DNA from: an uncultured Bartonella sp.
GTDB lineage: Bacteria; Pseudomonadota; Alphaproteobacteria; Rhizobiales; Rhizobiaceae
Direction: 5' to 3'
NCBI RefSeq assembly: GCF_945277285.1
Contig: NZ_CALYPR010000003.1
Coordinates: 124,001-188,000 of the forward strand
Length of the DNA stretch: 64,000 nucleotides
Of the stretch, positions 29,087-38,350 are shown in pieces. The notes below the pieces were generated by a model that was given only the letters and a program-made list of their open reading frames with translations, was not told the DNA's origin and did no database searches. Every line of letters begins with the position of its first letter. Position 1 is the first letter of the stretch. The translations under genes and the position numbers were made by a program.

Positions 29087-30910
29087 ATGTGTGGAATTAT
29101 TGGAATACTGGGCAAAAGAGATGTAGCTCCTTTGCTGGTTGACGGCTTAAAAAGGCTTGAATATCGCGGCTATGATTCAGCCGGAATTGCGACAGTTTAT
29201 CAAGGCCATCTTGGTCGTTTGCGTGCAGCTGGAAAACTTGTCAATCTGGAAGAAGAATTGGCAAAAAAGCCACTTAAAGGCATTGTTGGCATTGGTCATA
29301 CGCGTTGGGCCACACATGGTGCCCCAATCGAGCGCAATGCCCACCCGCAAATGACTGATAAGGTGGCTGTTGTCCATAATGGCATTATTGAGAATTTTGC
29401 CGAATTGCGTGATGAACTTATGGCTGACGGTTGCAATTTCCAATCGGATACTGATACCGAAGTTCTGGCACACCTCGTAACAAGGGAAATCAAGGGTGGC
29501 ATGTCGCCTCAAGAAGCAATGCGTGTCAGTCTTAAGCGGTTGCGTGGGGCCTATGCAGTTGCAGTGATTTTTGAAGGCGAGGAAAATCTGATGATTGCAG
29601 CACGCTTTGGACCGCCTCTCGCTATAGGATATGGTAATGGCGAAATGTTTGTCGGCTCCGATGCTATTGCACTAGCACCATTTACCGATAAAATAAGCTA
29701 TCTTGAAGATGGCGATTGGGCTGTCATTACCCATACTGGCGTTAAAATCTACAATACTCAGGATCAGATTGTCGAACGTGACATAAAAACAGCTTCGGGA
29801 AACAGCTTTCTTGTTTCCAAAGACAATCACCGGCATTTCATGCATAAAGAAATGTTTGAGCAACCAGAAGTGATTTCACATACATTAGCACACTATCTGG
29901 ATCTTTATAAGGGTGGGGTCAATGAACTAGCCAATCCGATCGATTGGAAAAATATTGACCGGCTCAGTTTCGCTAGTTGTGGAACCGCATATTATTCGAC
30001 ACTGGTTGCACGTTATTGGTTCGAAAAACTTTCCGGCTTAAGCGTCGAAAATGATGTTGCTTCGGAATTTCGCTATCGTGAACCGCCAATGACAGAAAAA
30101 ACTTTGGCTATGTTTGTTTCCCAATCAGGTGAGACAGCCGATACGTTAGCATCCTTGCGATATTGTCATGCTAAGGGAATAAAAACAGCAACCGTCGTCA
30201 ATGTGGTTGAATCAACTATGGCGAGAGAAGCAGATTTTGTGTTTCCGACGCTTGCTGGACCGGAGATAGGCGTTGCGTCGACAAAAGCTTTTACGTGCCA
30301 GCTATCTGCTTTGGCTGCCGTGGTTTTGGCGGCTGCAAAACATAGGGGCAAACTGGATAAGGAATTAGAACGGAAACTTGTTCAGCAATTGGCAGAGATT
30401 CCGCGGATCATCACCGATGTTTTGAAGCTTGATAGCGAAATCGAAAAAATATGTCGAGAGCTCGTTACGGTTAAAAACATTCTCTATATTGGCCGCGGCA
30501 CGTCTTATCCGATAGCGCTAGAAGGAGCACTCAAGCTCAAGGAACTTTCCTATATCCATGCCGAAGGTTATGCTGCTGGCGAATTAAAGCACGGGCCTAT
30601 TGCGTTGATTGACGAGACAATGCCTGTCATTGTGGTTGCACCGCATGACCGTTGGTTTGATAAGACGGTCTCCAACTTGCAAGAAGTTGCTGCTCGTGGC
30701 GGCCGCATTATTCTCATTACGGACAAAAACGGTGCGGCGGCAACAGGGGCAAATTGTCTATCGACAATCGTTATGCCTGATGTGCCAGAATTTATTGCAC
30801 CTATAGTTTATGCTGTTCCTGTACAACTGATTGCCTATCATACAGCTGTACTGCTTGGTACTGATGTCGACCAACCACGTAATCTGGCAAAATCGGTCAC
30901 GGTGGAATAG
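29087..30910 (+). CDS. glmS: Glucosamine-6-phosphate synthase (isomerizing)
   Basis: 607-aa enzyme converting fructose-6-P and glutamine to glucosamine-6-P. The N-terminal Cys2 (MCGIIGILG) is the glutaminase nucleophile. GHTRWATHGAP and HNGIIENFAELRDEL complete that domain. Two SIS sugar-isomerase domains follow: FASCGTAYYSTLVARYWFE and SQSGETADTLASLRYC, then YIGRGTSYPIALEGALKLKE and EGYAAGELKHGPIALID. The end LAKSVTVE is the standard C-terminus. No glmS ribozyme was seen in the 154-bp leader. A terminator follows. Confidence 0.97.
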   Translation: MCGIIGILGKRDVAPLLVDGLKRLEYRGYDSAGIATVYQGHLGRLRAAGKLVNLEEELAKKPLKGIVGIGHTRWATHGAPIERNAHPQMTDKVAVVHNGIIENFAELRDELMADGCNFQSDTDTEVLAHLVTREIKGGMSPQEAMRVSLKRLRGAYAVAVIFEGEENLMIAARFGPPLAIGYGNGEMFVGSDAIALAPFTDKISYLEDGDWAVITHTGVKIYNTQDQIVERDIKTASGNSFLVSKDNHRHFMHKEMFEQPEVISHTLAHYLDLYKGGVNELANPIDWKNIDRLSFASCGTAYYSTLVARYWFEKLSGLSVENDVASEFRYREPPMTEKTLAMFVSQSGETADTLASLRYCHAKGIKTATVVNVVESTMAREADFVFPTLAGPEIGVASTKAFTCQLSALAAVVLAAAKHRGKLDKELERKLVQQLAEIPRIITDVLKLDSEIEKICRELVTVKNILYIGRGTSYPIALEGALKLKELSYIHAEGYAAGELKHGPIALIDETMPVIVVAPHDRWFDKTVSNLQEVAARGGRIILITDKNGAAATGANCLSTIVMPDVPEFIAPIVYAVPVQLIAYHTAVLLGTDVDQPRNLAKSVTVE

Positions 30911-30920
30911 GTTAAAAAAC

Positions 30921-30961
30921 TAAGCTAATTCCTGCCGCTCTATCGACAGGAATTTAGCTAA
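30921..30961. terminator. Two-way terminator between glmS and the DUF2233 gene
   Basis: Left arm TAAGCTAATTCCTG (30921-30934) pairs with CAGGAATTTAGCTA (30947-30960), with one bulged base and a 12-base loop, between convergent genes. The right arm runs into the stop codon of the leftward gene. A/T tracts flank both sides. Confidence 0.65.
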
Positions 30962-31860
30962 TTAATTGGATTTTTAGCGTTGTTCTGCTTTTGGTCGGGA
31001 ATAGTAACAGCAATTATCGGGCCCAGACCATACCACCAATCATAACGCTTTAATTCTGGCGCATATAAACTTGAAATAGAACCATCAAGAAACAGTGCGT
31101 TCGGAGTTTTTAATTCATCGCGAAAAAAGCGGGCCAGTTCTTCGAAGTTTACTCTGTCTTCAGAATTTACGAAAAAAACTGTTCCATCCTCGCGTACGCC
31201 CACACCGTTGCGGTATTCCAGATAGGGCGAATTGACTATGAAACGCGGGTGGATTCTATTTTCAATCACAAGCATCGGGCCGGATTGCGTAGCAATATCC
31301 GGTGTGATTGCCAACTTCAAAAAACGGTCAGTGTCCAAGACACCGGCTTTTTTATTACTGACGAAAAAAACCCCGTTAGGTTTCATATAGAAATTTCCCG
31401 GCCCATCTTTGGTAGATATGGTGTGGAGCTGTTTTCCGTTTTCAATATAGAGACCGACAGCAGTGTAATCCTTATGATACATACCGCCATTAACGGCAAA
31501 GGCGATAGTTTTTCCTTGGCCTTGAAGGAATTTCTCTACGTTGCGAAAATATTTATAGGGTTTGCCATTTTGGTCATTGAGAAAAAGCGAGATATCATAC
31601 TTTTCGGGATCGACATGGCAGACAATATAAGATTTGTTTTCAAATTGCTGACGCGAACAAAAAGCCTCGGACTTTTCGTTTTCTGACACTCCTGCCGTTT
31701 TTTGCGGCTCAGTTACAACTGGCTGACTAGAATCGTTAGGTAAGTTTTCATGCTTGTCTACCGGTAGCGGTGGCTGTCTTGACAGGAAGAAACTGCCAAG
31801 AGCCACCAGAACTCCGGTGGCTGCGATCAATAATGGCGTGATAAAATGATTTTTTTTCAT
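30958..31860 (-). CDS. Phosphodiester glycosidase-like protein (DUF2233/NAGPA fold), membrane anchored
   Basis: 300 aa. One N-terminal helix (PLLIAATGVLVALGSFFL) and a polar Pro/Asn/Glu linker (to about residue 65) lead to a NAGPA-type domain. Family landmarks: FAVNGGMYHKDYTAVGLYIE (metal-site Asn/Gly region), NFYMKPNGVFFV, IATQSGPMLVI and NALFLDGSISSLYAP. Relatives cleave phosphodiester-linked sugars, for example uncovering GlcNAc-1-phosphodiester in animals. The bacterial role is mostly unknown and probably envelope glycan related. It starts 3 bp after recG on the same strand, so it is probably co-transcribed with it. Exact substrate not inferable. Confidence 0.82.
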   Translation of the reverse strand: MKKNHFITPLLIAATGVLVALGSFFLSRQPPLPVDKHENLPNDSSQPVVTEPQKTAGVSENEKSEAFCSRQQFENKSYIVCHVDPEKYDISLFLNDQNGKPYKYFRNVEKFLQGQGKTIAFAVNGGMYHKDYTAVGLYIENGKQLHTISTKDGPGNFYMKPNGVFFVSNKKAGVLDTDRFLKLAITPDIATQSGPMLVIENRIHPRFIVNSPYLEYRNGVGVREDGTVFFVNSEDRVNFEELARFFRDELKTPNALFLDGSISSLYAPELKRYDWWYGLGPIIAVTIPDQKQNNAKNPIN

Positions 31861-31863
31861 GTT

Positions 31864-33972
31864 TTATCCGGCTCTTAACAGCTTGATTGCCCCATCTTGA
31901 CGAAAAAGATACAATAACAGCCGTAAAGCCTTGCCTCGATCCGATAGAAGGAAGGGGTCTTTTTCAAGTATAAGTCTCGCGTCTTTTCTGGCAATGGTCA
32001 ATAAATCACCATGAACGGCAAGATCTGCCATATGAAAAACGGGGAGACCAGATTGGCGGGTTCCTAGCAACTCTCCTTCACCACGAAGGCGTAAATCCTC
32101 TTCGGCGATACGAAAACCGTCTTGCGTTTCGCGCATGACGTTTAATCTTGCTTCGGCGATTTTTCCGAGCGGGCCTTTATAAAGCAAGATGCAGGACGAT
32201 TGTTTTTCACCTCGTCCCACCCGTCCTCGTAGTTGATGAAGTTGGGAAAGCCCGAAACGCTCGGCATGTTCAATAATAATGATCGAAGCATCTGGAACAT
32301 CAACACCGACTTCAACAACGGTGGTCGCCACCAGCAAGCGCGTTTTTCCTTCTTTGAAGGATTGCATAGCGGCATCCTTTTGTGCGCCGGTCATTTTTCC
32401 ATGCACGATCCCGACAATAATACCAAAGCGGTCACGAAGAGTTTTAAACCTGTCTTCAACTGATGTGAGGTCAAGATTTTCCGATTCTTCTACCAGCGGA
32501 CATATCCAGTAAATCTTATCACCGCGTGCAAGAGCAATATTAACGCGTTCAAGAAGTTCGTTTAATCTTTCTTCGGGCAAAATTGCCGTGGTTACCGGTT
32601 TTCGCCCTGCCGGTTTTTCTTTCAATTGTGAAACATCCATGTCGCCGAAAGCGGTCATTACCAACGTGCGAGGAATGGGGGTTGCTGTCATTACCAACAT
32701 ATCCGGCCTAGAGCCTTTGGCCAAAAGGCTTAAACGTTGATGAACACCGAAGCGATGTTGTTCATCAACAATAGCCAGTGCGAGATTATGGTATTCGACA
32801 CTTTCCTGAATAAGGGCATGGGTACCAATGATAATTGCGGTTTTTCCATTTTTGATATCGGCCAGAATTTTTTCACGATTCTTGCCTTTTTCTCGCCCTG
32901 TTAACAAAACAGTTTCAAGGCCAATTGCACTAGCAAGTGGAGCAATTGTTGCAAAATGCTGCTGTGCAAGTACTTCTGTGGGCGCCATTAGTGCGGATTG
33001 GTTGCCGTTTTCGGCAATCTGAGCCATGGCCATCATTGCAACAATGGTTTTTCCTGACCCTACATCGCCTTGCAATAGCCGCAGCATTGCCTCTTCAGAA
33101 GCTAAGTCATTAGATATTTCGGCAATTGCGTGTTGTTGTCCTTCGGTTAAGATAAAGGGCAGGGCGTGGCGAAGTTTATTCGTATAGGTTCCTTTTAAAG
33201 GATTGGATTTTCCAGCAAGTTTTTTGGCCTTTTGCCGGACAAGCCCCAATGCCAATTGACCGGCCAAAAATTCATCATAGGCAAGACGTTTACGGGATAA
33301 GCTATCGACTGATAAATCCGCTGGATCAGCAGGGATATGGATGCGTCTTAATGCCATTGAAAAAGACGGGAAGACCAATTGCTTGACCAATGCTTCATCA
33401 ATCCATTCAGGCAATGATGGGATTCGGTGTAATGCTTGATTGATAGCGCGTCCCAAGGTTTTTCCGGAAAGTCCGGCTGTCAACGGATAGACAGGTTCAA
33501 TAAGGGGTAATTGGTCACTTTGTTCTGGCAAAACAATGTAATCGGGATGAACCATGGTTGGATTCCCGTTGAACCGTTCTATTTTACCGGAAACAATTAC
33601 TTTTTTGCCTTCCGGTAATTGTTTTTGAAGCCAACTGGGCTGAGCGTGGAAAAACACCAGCGTTATTTCGCTGGTATCATCGTGACCGATGACACGGTAA
33701 GGAAGATGACGATGTGTTTTCGTTGGAGTTTGGTGTTGATCGACAACCATCTCGATCGTGGTAATGGAACCATCTACAGCAAAAGCAATGCCGGGGCGTT
33801 GACGCCGGTCTACAACCGAATGGGGCATCAATTGCAAAAGATCAATAATTCTCGGTTCATCAATTGTTTGATCAATGTCGAGGAGTCTCGATATTAACCC
33901 GTTAACCTTCGGACCTATACCGGAAAGGCTTTTTATCGGAACAAAAAATTGGTCGAGCAATGTCGGGCGCAT
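31864..33972 (-). CDS. recG: ATP-dependent DNA helicase RecG
   Basis: About 702-aa helicase that remodels stalled replication forks and branch-migrates Holliday junctions. An N-terminal wedge (OB) domain precedes superfamily 2 motifs: LLQGDVGSGKTIVAMMAMAQ (Walker A), MAPTEVLAQQHF, IVDEQHRFGVHQR (DEQH box), MTATPIPRT, and GRVGRGEKQSSCILLY (motif VI). The C-terminal RecG signature GFRIAEEDLRLRGEGELLGT is complete. ATG at 33972 (MRPTLLDQFF) is preferred; GTG at 33978 would add two residues. The DUF2233 gene follows at 3 bp. Confidence 0.96.
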   Translation of the reverse strand: MRPTLLDQFFVPIKSLSGIGPKVNGLISRLLDIDQTIDEPRIIDLLQLMPHSVVDRRQRPGIAFAVDGSITTIEMVVDQHQTPTKTHRHLPYRVIGHDDTSEITLVFFHAQPSWLQKQLPEGKKVIVSGKIERFNGNPTMVHPDYIVLPEQSDQLPLIEPVYPLTAGLSGKTLGRAINQALHRIPSLPEWIDEALVKQLVFPSFSMALRRIHIPADPADLSVDSLSRKRLAYDEFLAGQLALGLVRQKAKKLAGKSNPLKGTYTNKLRHALPFILTEGQQHAIAEISNDLASEEAMLRLLQGDVGSGKTIVAMMAMAQIAENGNQSALMAPTEVLAQQHFATIAPLASAIGLETVLLTGREKGKNREKILADIKNGKTAIIIGTHALIQESVEYHNLALAIVDEQHRFGVHQRLSLLAKGSRPDMLVMTATPIPRTLVMTAFGDMDVSQLKEKPAGRKPVTTAILPEERLNELLERVNIALARGDKIYWICPLVEESENLDLTSVEDRFKTLRDRFGIIVGIVHGKMTGAQKDAAMQSFKEGKTRLLVATTVVEVGVDVPDASIIIIEHAERFGLSQLHQLRGRVGRGEKQSSCILLYKGPLGKIAEARLNVMRETQDGFRIAEEDLRLRGEGELLGTRQSGLPVFHMADLAVHGDLLTIARKDARLILEKDPFLLSDRGKALRLLLYLFRQDGAIKLLRAG

Positions 33973-33978
33973 AGTCAC

Positions 33979-34457
33979 GAATTTAACGAGAGTAAGTGAA
34001 CTTTACCAGTATCGTTATTGGAATATCTGTTTAAAAAAATTAAAGACAAAAAAATATATAATGTTTGCAAACTGTTTTACCCGGCTGGATTTGTCATTAC
34101 CAACCTAAGTTTGTTTTTAAAACGGAATTAAATTAAGCAATCAAATTCATGACTTTTTTAAATAGCGCTAAAGCGGATAGATAAAAAACCAAGCACGTTA
34201 TCTTTGTGTTAAGAGGCCGTCTCCTTCACCAATCTTTACGGCAACCATTTTTTCATTACACTTGTCCGAAACAAAAACCTGTGGTTATGGAAGCTGGGTT
34301 TGCCATGGCAAAACATGTTATGCATCATTGCGATATTCGGTTGGTTTGATCTTCTCCAGATAAATCATCGTTAAAAGATAATCTGACGCATAAAACTTCA
34401 AAAAAAATTGCCGCGCAATAAATTGTTAACGGTAAGAACATTGGTAAAAATTAACAC
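33979..34457. other. Intergenic region upstream of the SOS promoter
   Basis: Divergent region between recG and the LexA-controlled promoter. AT-rich, with no supported gene. The recG promoter must lie at the left end. Confidence 0.45.
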
Positions 34458-34486
34458 TTGAAATAAGAACAAAAAGAGAACATAAC
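34458..34486 (+). promoter_or_regulatory. SOS promoter with LexA operator in the spacer
   Basis: TTGAAA (34458-34463) and CATAAC (34481-34486) are 17 bp apart, a sigma-70-like pair. Between them and touching the -10 lies GAAC-AAAAAGA-GAAC (34467-34481), an exact match to the alphaproteobacterial LexA box (GAAC-N7-GAAC, equivalently GTTC-N7-GTTC). Bound LexA would cover the promoter. The expected start of transcription is near 34493, about 20 bases before the microprotein ATG. Confidence 0.8.
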
Positions 34487-34513
34487 GGATACAGAACAAG
34501 AAAGGAATCGATA

Positions 34514-34600
34514 ATGTCAGAAATTTTTTACGATATTTTGTCTTTTGTTTCTGTGAGTTTGTTCGTGACGACTGTAGGAATTTGGCTGATAACGTTTTAA
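34514..34600 (+). CDS. SOS-controlled 28-residue single-pass membrane microprotein
   Basis: An ORF of 28 codons, ATG 34514 to TAA 34598-34600, begins about 20 bases after the predicted start of a LexA-boxed promoter. It has an AAAGGA ribosome site (34501-34506) seven bases before the ATG. The product has a short acidic head (MSEIFYD) and a 21-residue hydrophobic stretch rich in Val/Phe/Ile/Leu, ending in WLITF, long enough to cross the inner membrane once. No family was recognised from sequence. Size, membrane nature and SOS promoter resemble Caulobacter SidA (29 aa), which blocks division by acting on FtsW. That analogy is functional inference, not shown homology. dnaE starts about 130 bp downstream on the same strand, so SOS transcripts might also reach dnaE. 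Confidence 0.72.
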   Translation: MSEIFYDILSFVSVSLFVTTVGIWLITF

Positions 34601-34733
34601 GGTAATCGGAGATTTCGTCGACTCTGTTTTTCATCCAATAGATGGAAATGATATGGGATAGCAGATGTTGTCTCGAATTGCCCGAGCAATGAAATTGGTA
34701 CAATCAGTTTTCGTCAGCTAAAATCTAGGAAGC

Positions 34734-37700
34734 GTGAACGTGTCTAAAGACAGTAATGACCAGAAAATTGAAGCAATCGAACGTCCTCGTTTTATTCACT
34801 TGAGGGTTCATTCGGCTTATTCTTTGCTGGAAGGGGCGTTAAAAGTTAAGGAAGTCATCAAATATGCGCTTCACGATCATGTACCTGCTATAGCCATTAC
34901 CGACACGAATAATCTTTTTGGTGCATTGGAATTTACCCAATATTGTTTTGCTGATGGAATCCAGCCGATTATCGGTTGCCAGCTAGCCATTGATTTTGAA
35001 GATGTGGGGTATGATCCCCGCATAACAAAATGGCGTTATCCTTCAGATTTTACTTCTATAGTGTTACTTGCAGCGACTGAAACCGGCTATAAAAATCTCG
35101 TTCATCTGGTAAGCCGTGCCTATCTTGACAAAAGCGAAACAGACCCCGCAAACGCGAAGATAGACTGGGTTGAAGAGTTGGGCGAGGGGATTATTGCTCT
35201 CACTGGCGGGCCAAACGGGCCGATCAATACTGCACTTGTCGACGACAAGAAAGAACGTGCCATAGCTCGACTGGAACGTTTGCAAAAAGCTTTCGGAAAC
35301 CGGCTTTATATGGAGTTGCAGCGTCATGGCAATTATGATCGTATGAACGAGGCAGCTATTGTCGAGCTTGCCTATAAGCATGGTATACCGCTCGTTGCAA
35401 CCAACGAGGCTTTTTTCAAGGATAAAAGTAGTTATGAAGCGCATGATGCGCTCTTGGCAATTGCGGAAGGACAGATAGTTTCCAATCCTGATAGGCGGCG
35501 CGTAACTCCCGACCATTATCTTAAAACCCAGAAAGAAATGGTTGAACTTTTTTCTGATATTCCTGAGGCCGTCGAAAACACTGTCGAAATTGCAATGCGC
35601 TGTCATGCCTATACGCCGACAAGGAAACCGATTCTCCCGCGTTTTACCGGCCAATCTGATGATCCGGAAGCAGCTGTAAAAGCTGAGGCTGATGAAATGA
35701 TTCGCCAAGCGAGAGAGGGGCTTAAAATGCGCCTTGAAACAGCCGGTCTGGCAGACGGTTACACAGTCAAAGATTATCAGGAACGGCTGGAATATGAAAT
35801 ATCCATTATTACGAAAATGCAATTTCCGGGGTATTTCCTTATCGTTTCCGACTTCATTAAATGGGCCAAAGCCCATGATATTCCAGTGGGGCCGGGGCGT
35901 GGATCTGGTGCTGGGTCACTTGTGGCTTATGCATTGACAATTACCGATATTGACCCATTACGTTTTTCTTTGCTGTTTGAACGGTTTCTCAATCCTGAAC
36001 GCGTTTCTATGCCTGACTTCGACGTTGATTTTTGTCAGGATCGGCGTGAAGAAGTCATTCACTATGTCCAGTCAAAATATGGCAATGAACAGGTAGCGCA
36101 AATCATTGCTTTGGGTAAATTGCAGGCACGAGCAGTCATTCGCGATGTCGGTCGTGTATTGGAAATGCCGTACCGTCAGGTAGACTATTTATCCAAACTT
36201 GTTCCGCAAACACCCGGCAACAATGTCGAGCTTGCCAAAGCGATCAAAGACGAGCCAAAATTCGAGGAAGAAAAGAAAAAAGATCCTCTCGTTGGCCATT
36301 TGCTTGATATAGCCCTACAACTTGAGGGGCTTTATCGTCATACATCCACACATGCAGCTGGCATTGTTATTGGTGACAGGCCTTTGTGGCAACTGGTACC
36401 TATGTATCGTGATCCGCGATCCAATATGCCGGTTACCCAGTTCAATATGAAGTTTGTTGAAAAAGCAGGTTTGGTCAAATTCGACTTTCTCGGGCTAAAA
36501 ACCCTTACTGTTTTAAAAACGGCGGTCGATTTTGTGGCACGCAAGGGCATAAAGATTGATCTTTCCCATATACCGCTTGACGACAAACTAACTTACGACA
36601 TGCTGACGAGAGGCGAGACTGTTGCAGTGTTTCAGGTGGAAAGTGCCGGTATGCGCAAGGCGCTCATTGGCATGAAGCCTGATCGTATCGAGGACATTAC
36701 AGCGCTTGTAGCACTTTACCGCCCCGGTCCGATGGAAAACATCCCGACCTATATCGCCCGTAAACATGGTGAAGAGGAAATTGCGTCAATTCACCCGAAA
36801 ATTGACTATCTGGTCAAAGAAACACAGGGCGTGATTATTTACCAAGAACAGGTGATGCAAATTGCTCAGGTGCTTGCCGGCTATTCGCTTGGACAGGCAG
36901 ATTTGTTGCGTCGCGCAATGGGTAAAAAAATCCACGAGGAAATGGAGCGTCAACGTGTCCATTTTGTTGATGGAGCGGTCGAACGTGGTGTTGAAAAAAA
37001 TCAGGCCAACTCGATTTTTGACTTGCTGGCAAAATTTGCTGATTATGGTTTCAACAAATCGCATGCTGCTGCATATGCTTTTGTTTCCTATCAGACAGCC
37101 TATATGAAGGCGCATTATCCGGTCGAATTTCTGGCAGCTTCCATGACTTACGAAATGGGAAACACTGAAAAGATCAATGATTTCAGACGCGAAGCAAATA
37201 GACTCGGGATTGAGGTAGTGCCACCTTCCGTACAGACGTCTTATCGCGCCTTCGAAGTGGGAGAGAAGCGCATTTTTTATTCTCTGGCGGCTATCAAAGG
37301 GGTGGGTGACCCCGCCGTCAACCACATAGTGGAAAGGCGCGGCAATAAACCGTTTAAGGATCTGGAAGATTTTTGTGAACGTACCGACCCGCGTATCATC
37401 AATAAACGAGTGATGGAAAGCCTTATTCATGCCGGAGCATTTGATTGTTTTCACATTTCCCGTGAAGTGTTGATTGCCGGTATAGAAATGATCAATGCTC
37501 GTTCAATGCGGGTATTGGATGATAACTGCAGTGGTCAAACCGATATTTTCGGAATGAGTGACGGTCCAAAAGAACCATTGCTGTTGCCGCAAGCTAAACC
37601 ATGGTTGCCTGCTGAAAAACTCCATTTGGAATTTCAGGCAATCGGCTTTTATCTGTCGGCTCATCCTCTTGATGAATATAAGGATGTATTAGAAAAGCTG

Positions 37701-38228
37701 CGTGTGCAAAATTGGAATGATTTTGCCAATGCTGTACGCAGTGGTGCGAATGCCGGTCGACTAGCCGGTACAGTAAGTGCCAAACAAGTCAGAAAGACAA
37801 AATCCGGTAAAAAAATGGGTATTATCCAGTTTTCCGATCCAACTGGACAATATGAGGCGATCCTGTTTTCTGAAGGCTTGGGAGCCTACGGTGATATGCT
37901 GGAACCGGGGCAATCTGTTGTGATAACAGTAAGTGCGGAAAACCGTCCGGAAGGCATCAATTTGCGCATCCAAACTGTCCAATCATTGGAGCATGAAGCC
38001 GAACGAATTCATAAAACAATGCGGATTTTTGTGCGTAATGCCGACATGATTGAAGAGATTGGGCAAAGTCTGGAGCGGGGCGGGGATGGAGAAGTCGGCC
38101 TGATTATTATTCAGAATAATGGTGCGCGTGAAGTGGAGATATCGCTTCCAAATAAATATCGCGTGACACCGCAAGTCGCCGGTGCGATGAAAGCTGTGCA
38201 AGGTGTCGTTGATGTTGAACTTGTCTAA
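34734..38228 (+). CDS. dnaE: DNA polymerase III alpha subunit (replicative DnaE)
   Basis: 1164-aa chromosomal replicase. The PHP domain opens with FIHLRVHSAYSLLEGALKV. Catalytic carboxylates lie in the polymerase core: GPGRGSGAGSLVAYAL, then MPDFDVDFCQDRREEVIHYV (Asp pair), and later GLVKFDFLGLKTLTVL. Helix-hairpin-helix and OB-fold regions follow (VSAKQVRKTKSGKKMGIIQF). Length and motif content fit replicative DnaE1 rather than the shorter mutagenic DnaE2, and no imuA/imuB lie nearby. The start is GTG at 34734. The SOS microprotein unit lies just upstream on the same strand. Confidence 0.96.
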   Translation: MNVSKDSNDQKIEAIERPRFIHLRVHSAYSLLEGALKVKEVIKYALHDHVPAIAITDTNNLFGALEFTQYCFADGIQPIIGCQLAIDFEDVGYDPRITKWRYPSDFTSIVLLAATETGYKNLVHLVSRAYLDKSETDPANAKIDWVEELGEGIIALTGGPNGPINTALVDDKKERAIARLERLQKAFGNRLYMELQRHGNYDRMNEAAIVELAYKHGIPLVATNEAFFKDKSSYEAHDALLAIAEGQIVSNPDRRRVTPDHYLKTQKEMVELFSDIPEAVENTVEIAMRCHAYTPTRKPILPRFTGQSDDPEAAVKAEADEMIRQAREGLKMRLETAGLADGYTVKDYQERLEYEISIITKMQFPGYFLIVSDFIKWAKAHDIPVGPGRGSGAGSLVAYALTITDIDPLRFSLLFERFLNPERVSMPDFDVDFCQDRREEVIHYVQSKYGNEQVAQIIALGKLQARAVIRDVGRVLEMPYRQVDYLSKLVPQTPGNNVELAKAIKDEPKFEEEKKKDPLVGHLLDIALQLEGLYRHTSTHAAGIVIGDRPLWQLVPMYRDPRSNMPVTQFNMKFVEKAGLVKFDFLGLKTLTVLKTAVDFVARKGIKIDLSHIPLDDKLTYDMLTRGETVAVFQVESAGMRKALIGMKPDRIEDITALVALYRPGPMENIPTYIARKHGEEEIASIHPKIDYLVKETQGVIIYQEQVMQIAQVLAGYSLGQADLLRRAMGKKIHEEMERQRVHFVDGAVERGVEKNQANSIFDLLAKFADYGFNKSHAAAYAFVSYQTAYMKAHYPVEFLAASMTYEMGNTEKINDFRREANRLGIEVVPPSVQTSYRAFEVGEKRIFYSLAAIKGVGDPAVNHIVERRGNKPFKDLEDFCERTDPRIINKRVMESLIHAGAFDCFHISREVLIAGIEMINARSMRVLDDNCSGQTDIFGMSDGPKEPLLLPQAKPWLPAEKLHLEFQAIGFYLSAHPLDEYKDVLEKLRVQNWNDFANAVRSGANAGRLAGTVSAKQVRKTKSGKKMGIIQFSDPTGQYEAILFSEGLGAYGDMLEPGQSVVITVSAENRPEGINLRIQTVQSLEHEAERIHKTMRIFVRNADMIEEIGQSLERGGDGEVGLIIIQNNGAREVEISLPNKYRVTPQVAGAMKAVQGVVDVELV

Positions 38229-38350
38229 TTCATAAACAAGTTTAACAAATACACCTAACATATGGATAATAAATAATTAAAGAATATGGAAATCTTTTTC
38301 TTGTCTGGCTGCAAGGCATAGTCATAAATCTTATGGCGTTGAACGGCACT

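Noticed and set aside
34398..34703. 101-codon frame on the minus strand across the SOS promoter
   Set aside because: Antisense to the better supported LexA promoter and microprotein, no ribosome site, irregular composition.
34665..34721. 18-codon ORF (MLSRIARAMKLVQSVFVS) just before dnaE
   Set aside because: Amphipathic-looking, but no ribosome site or own promoter; too short to support.
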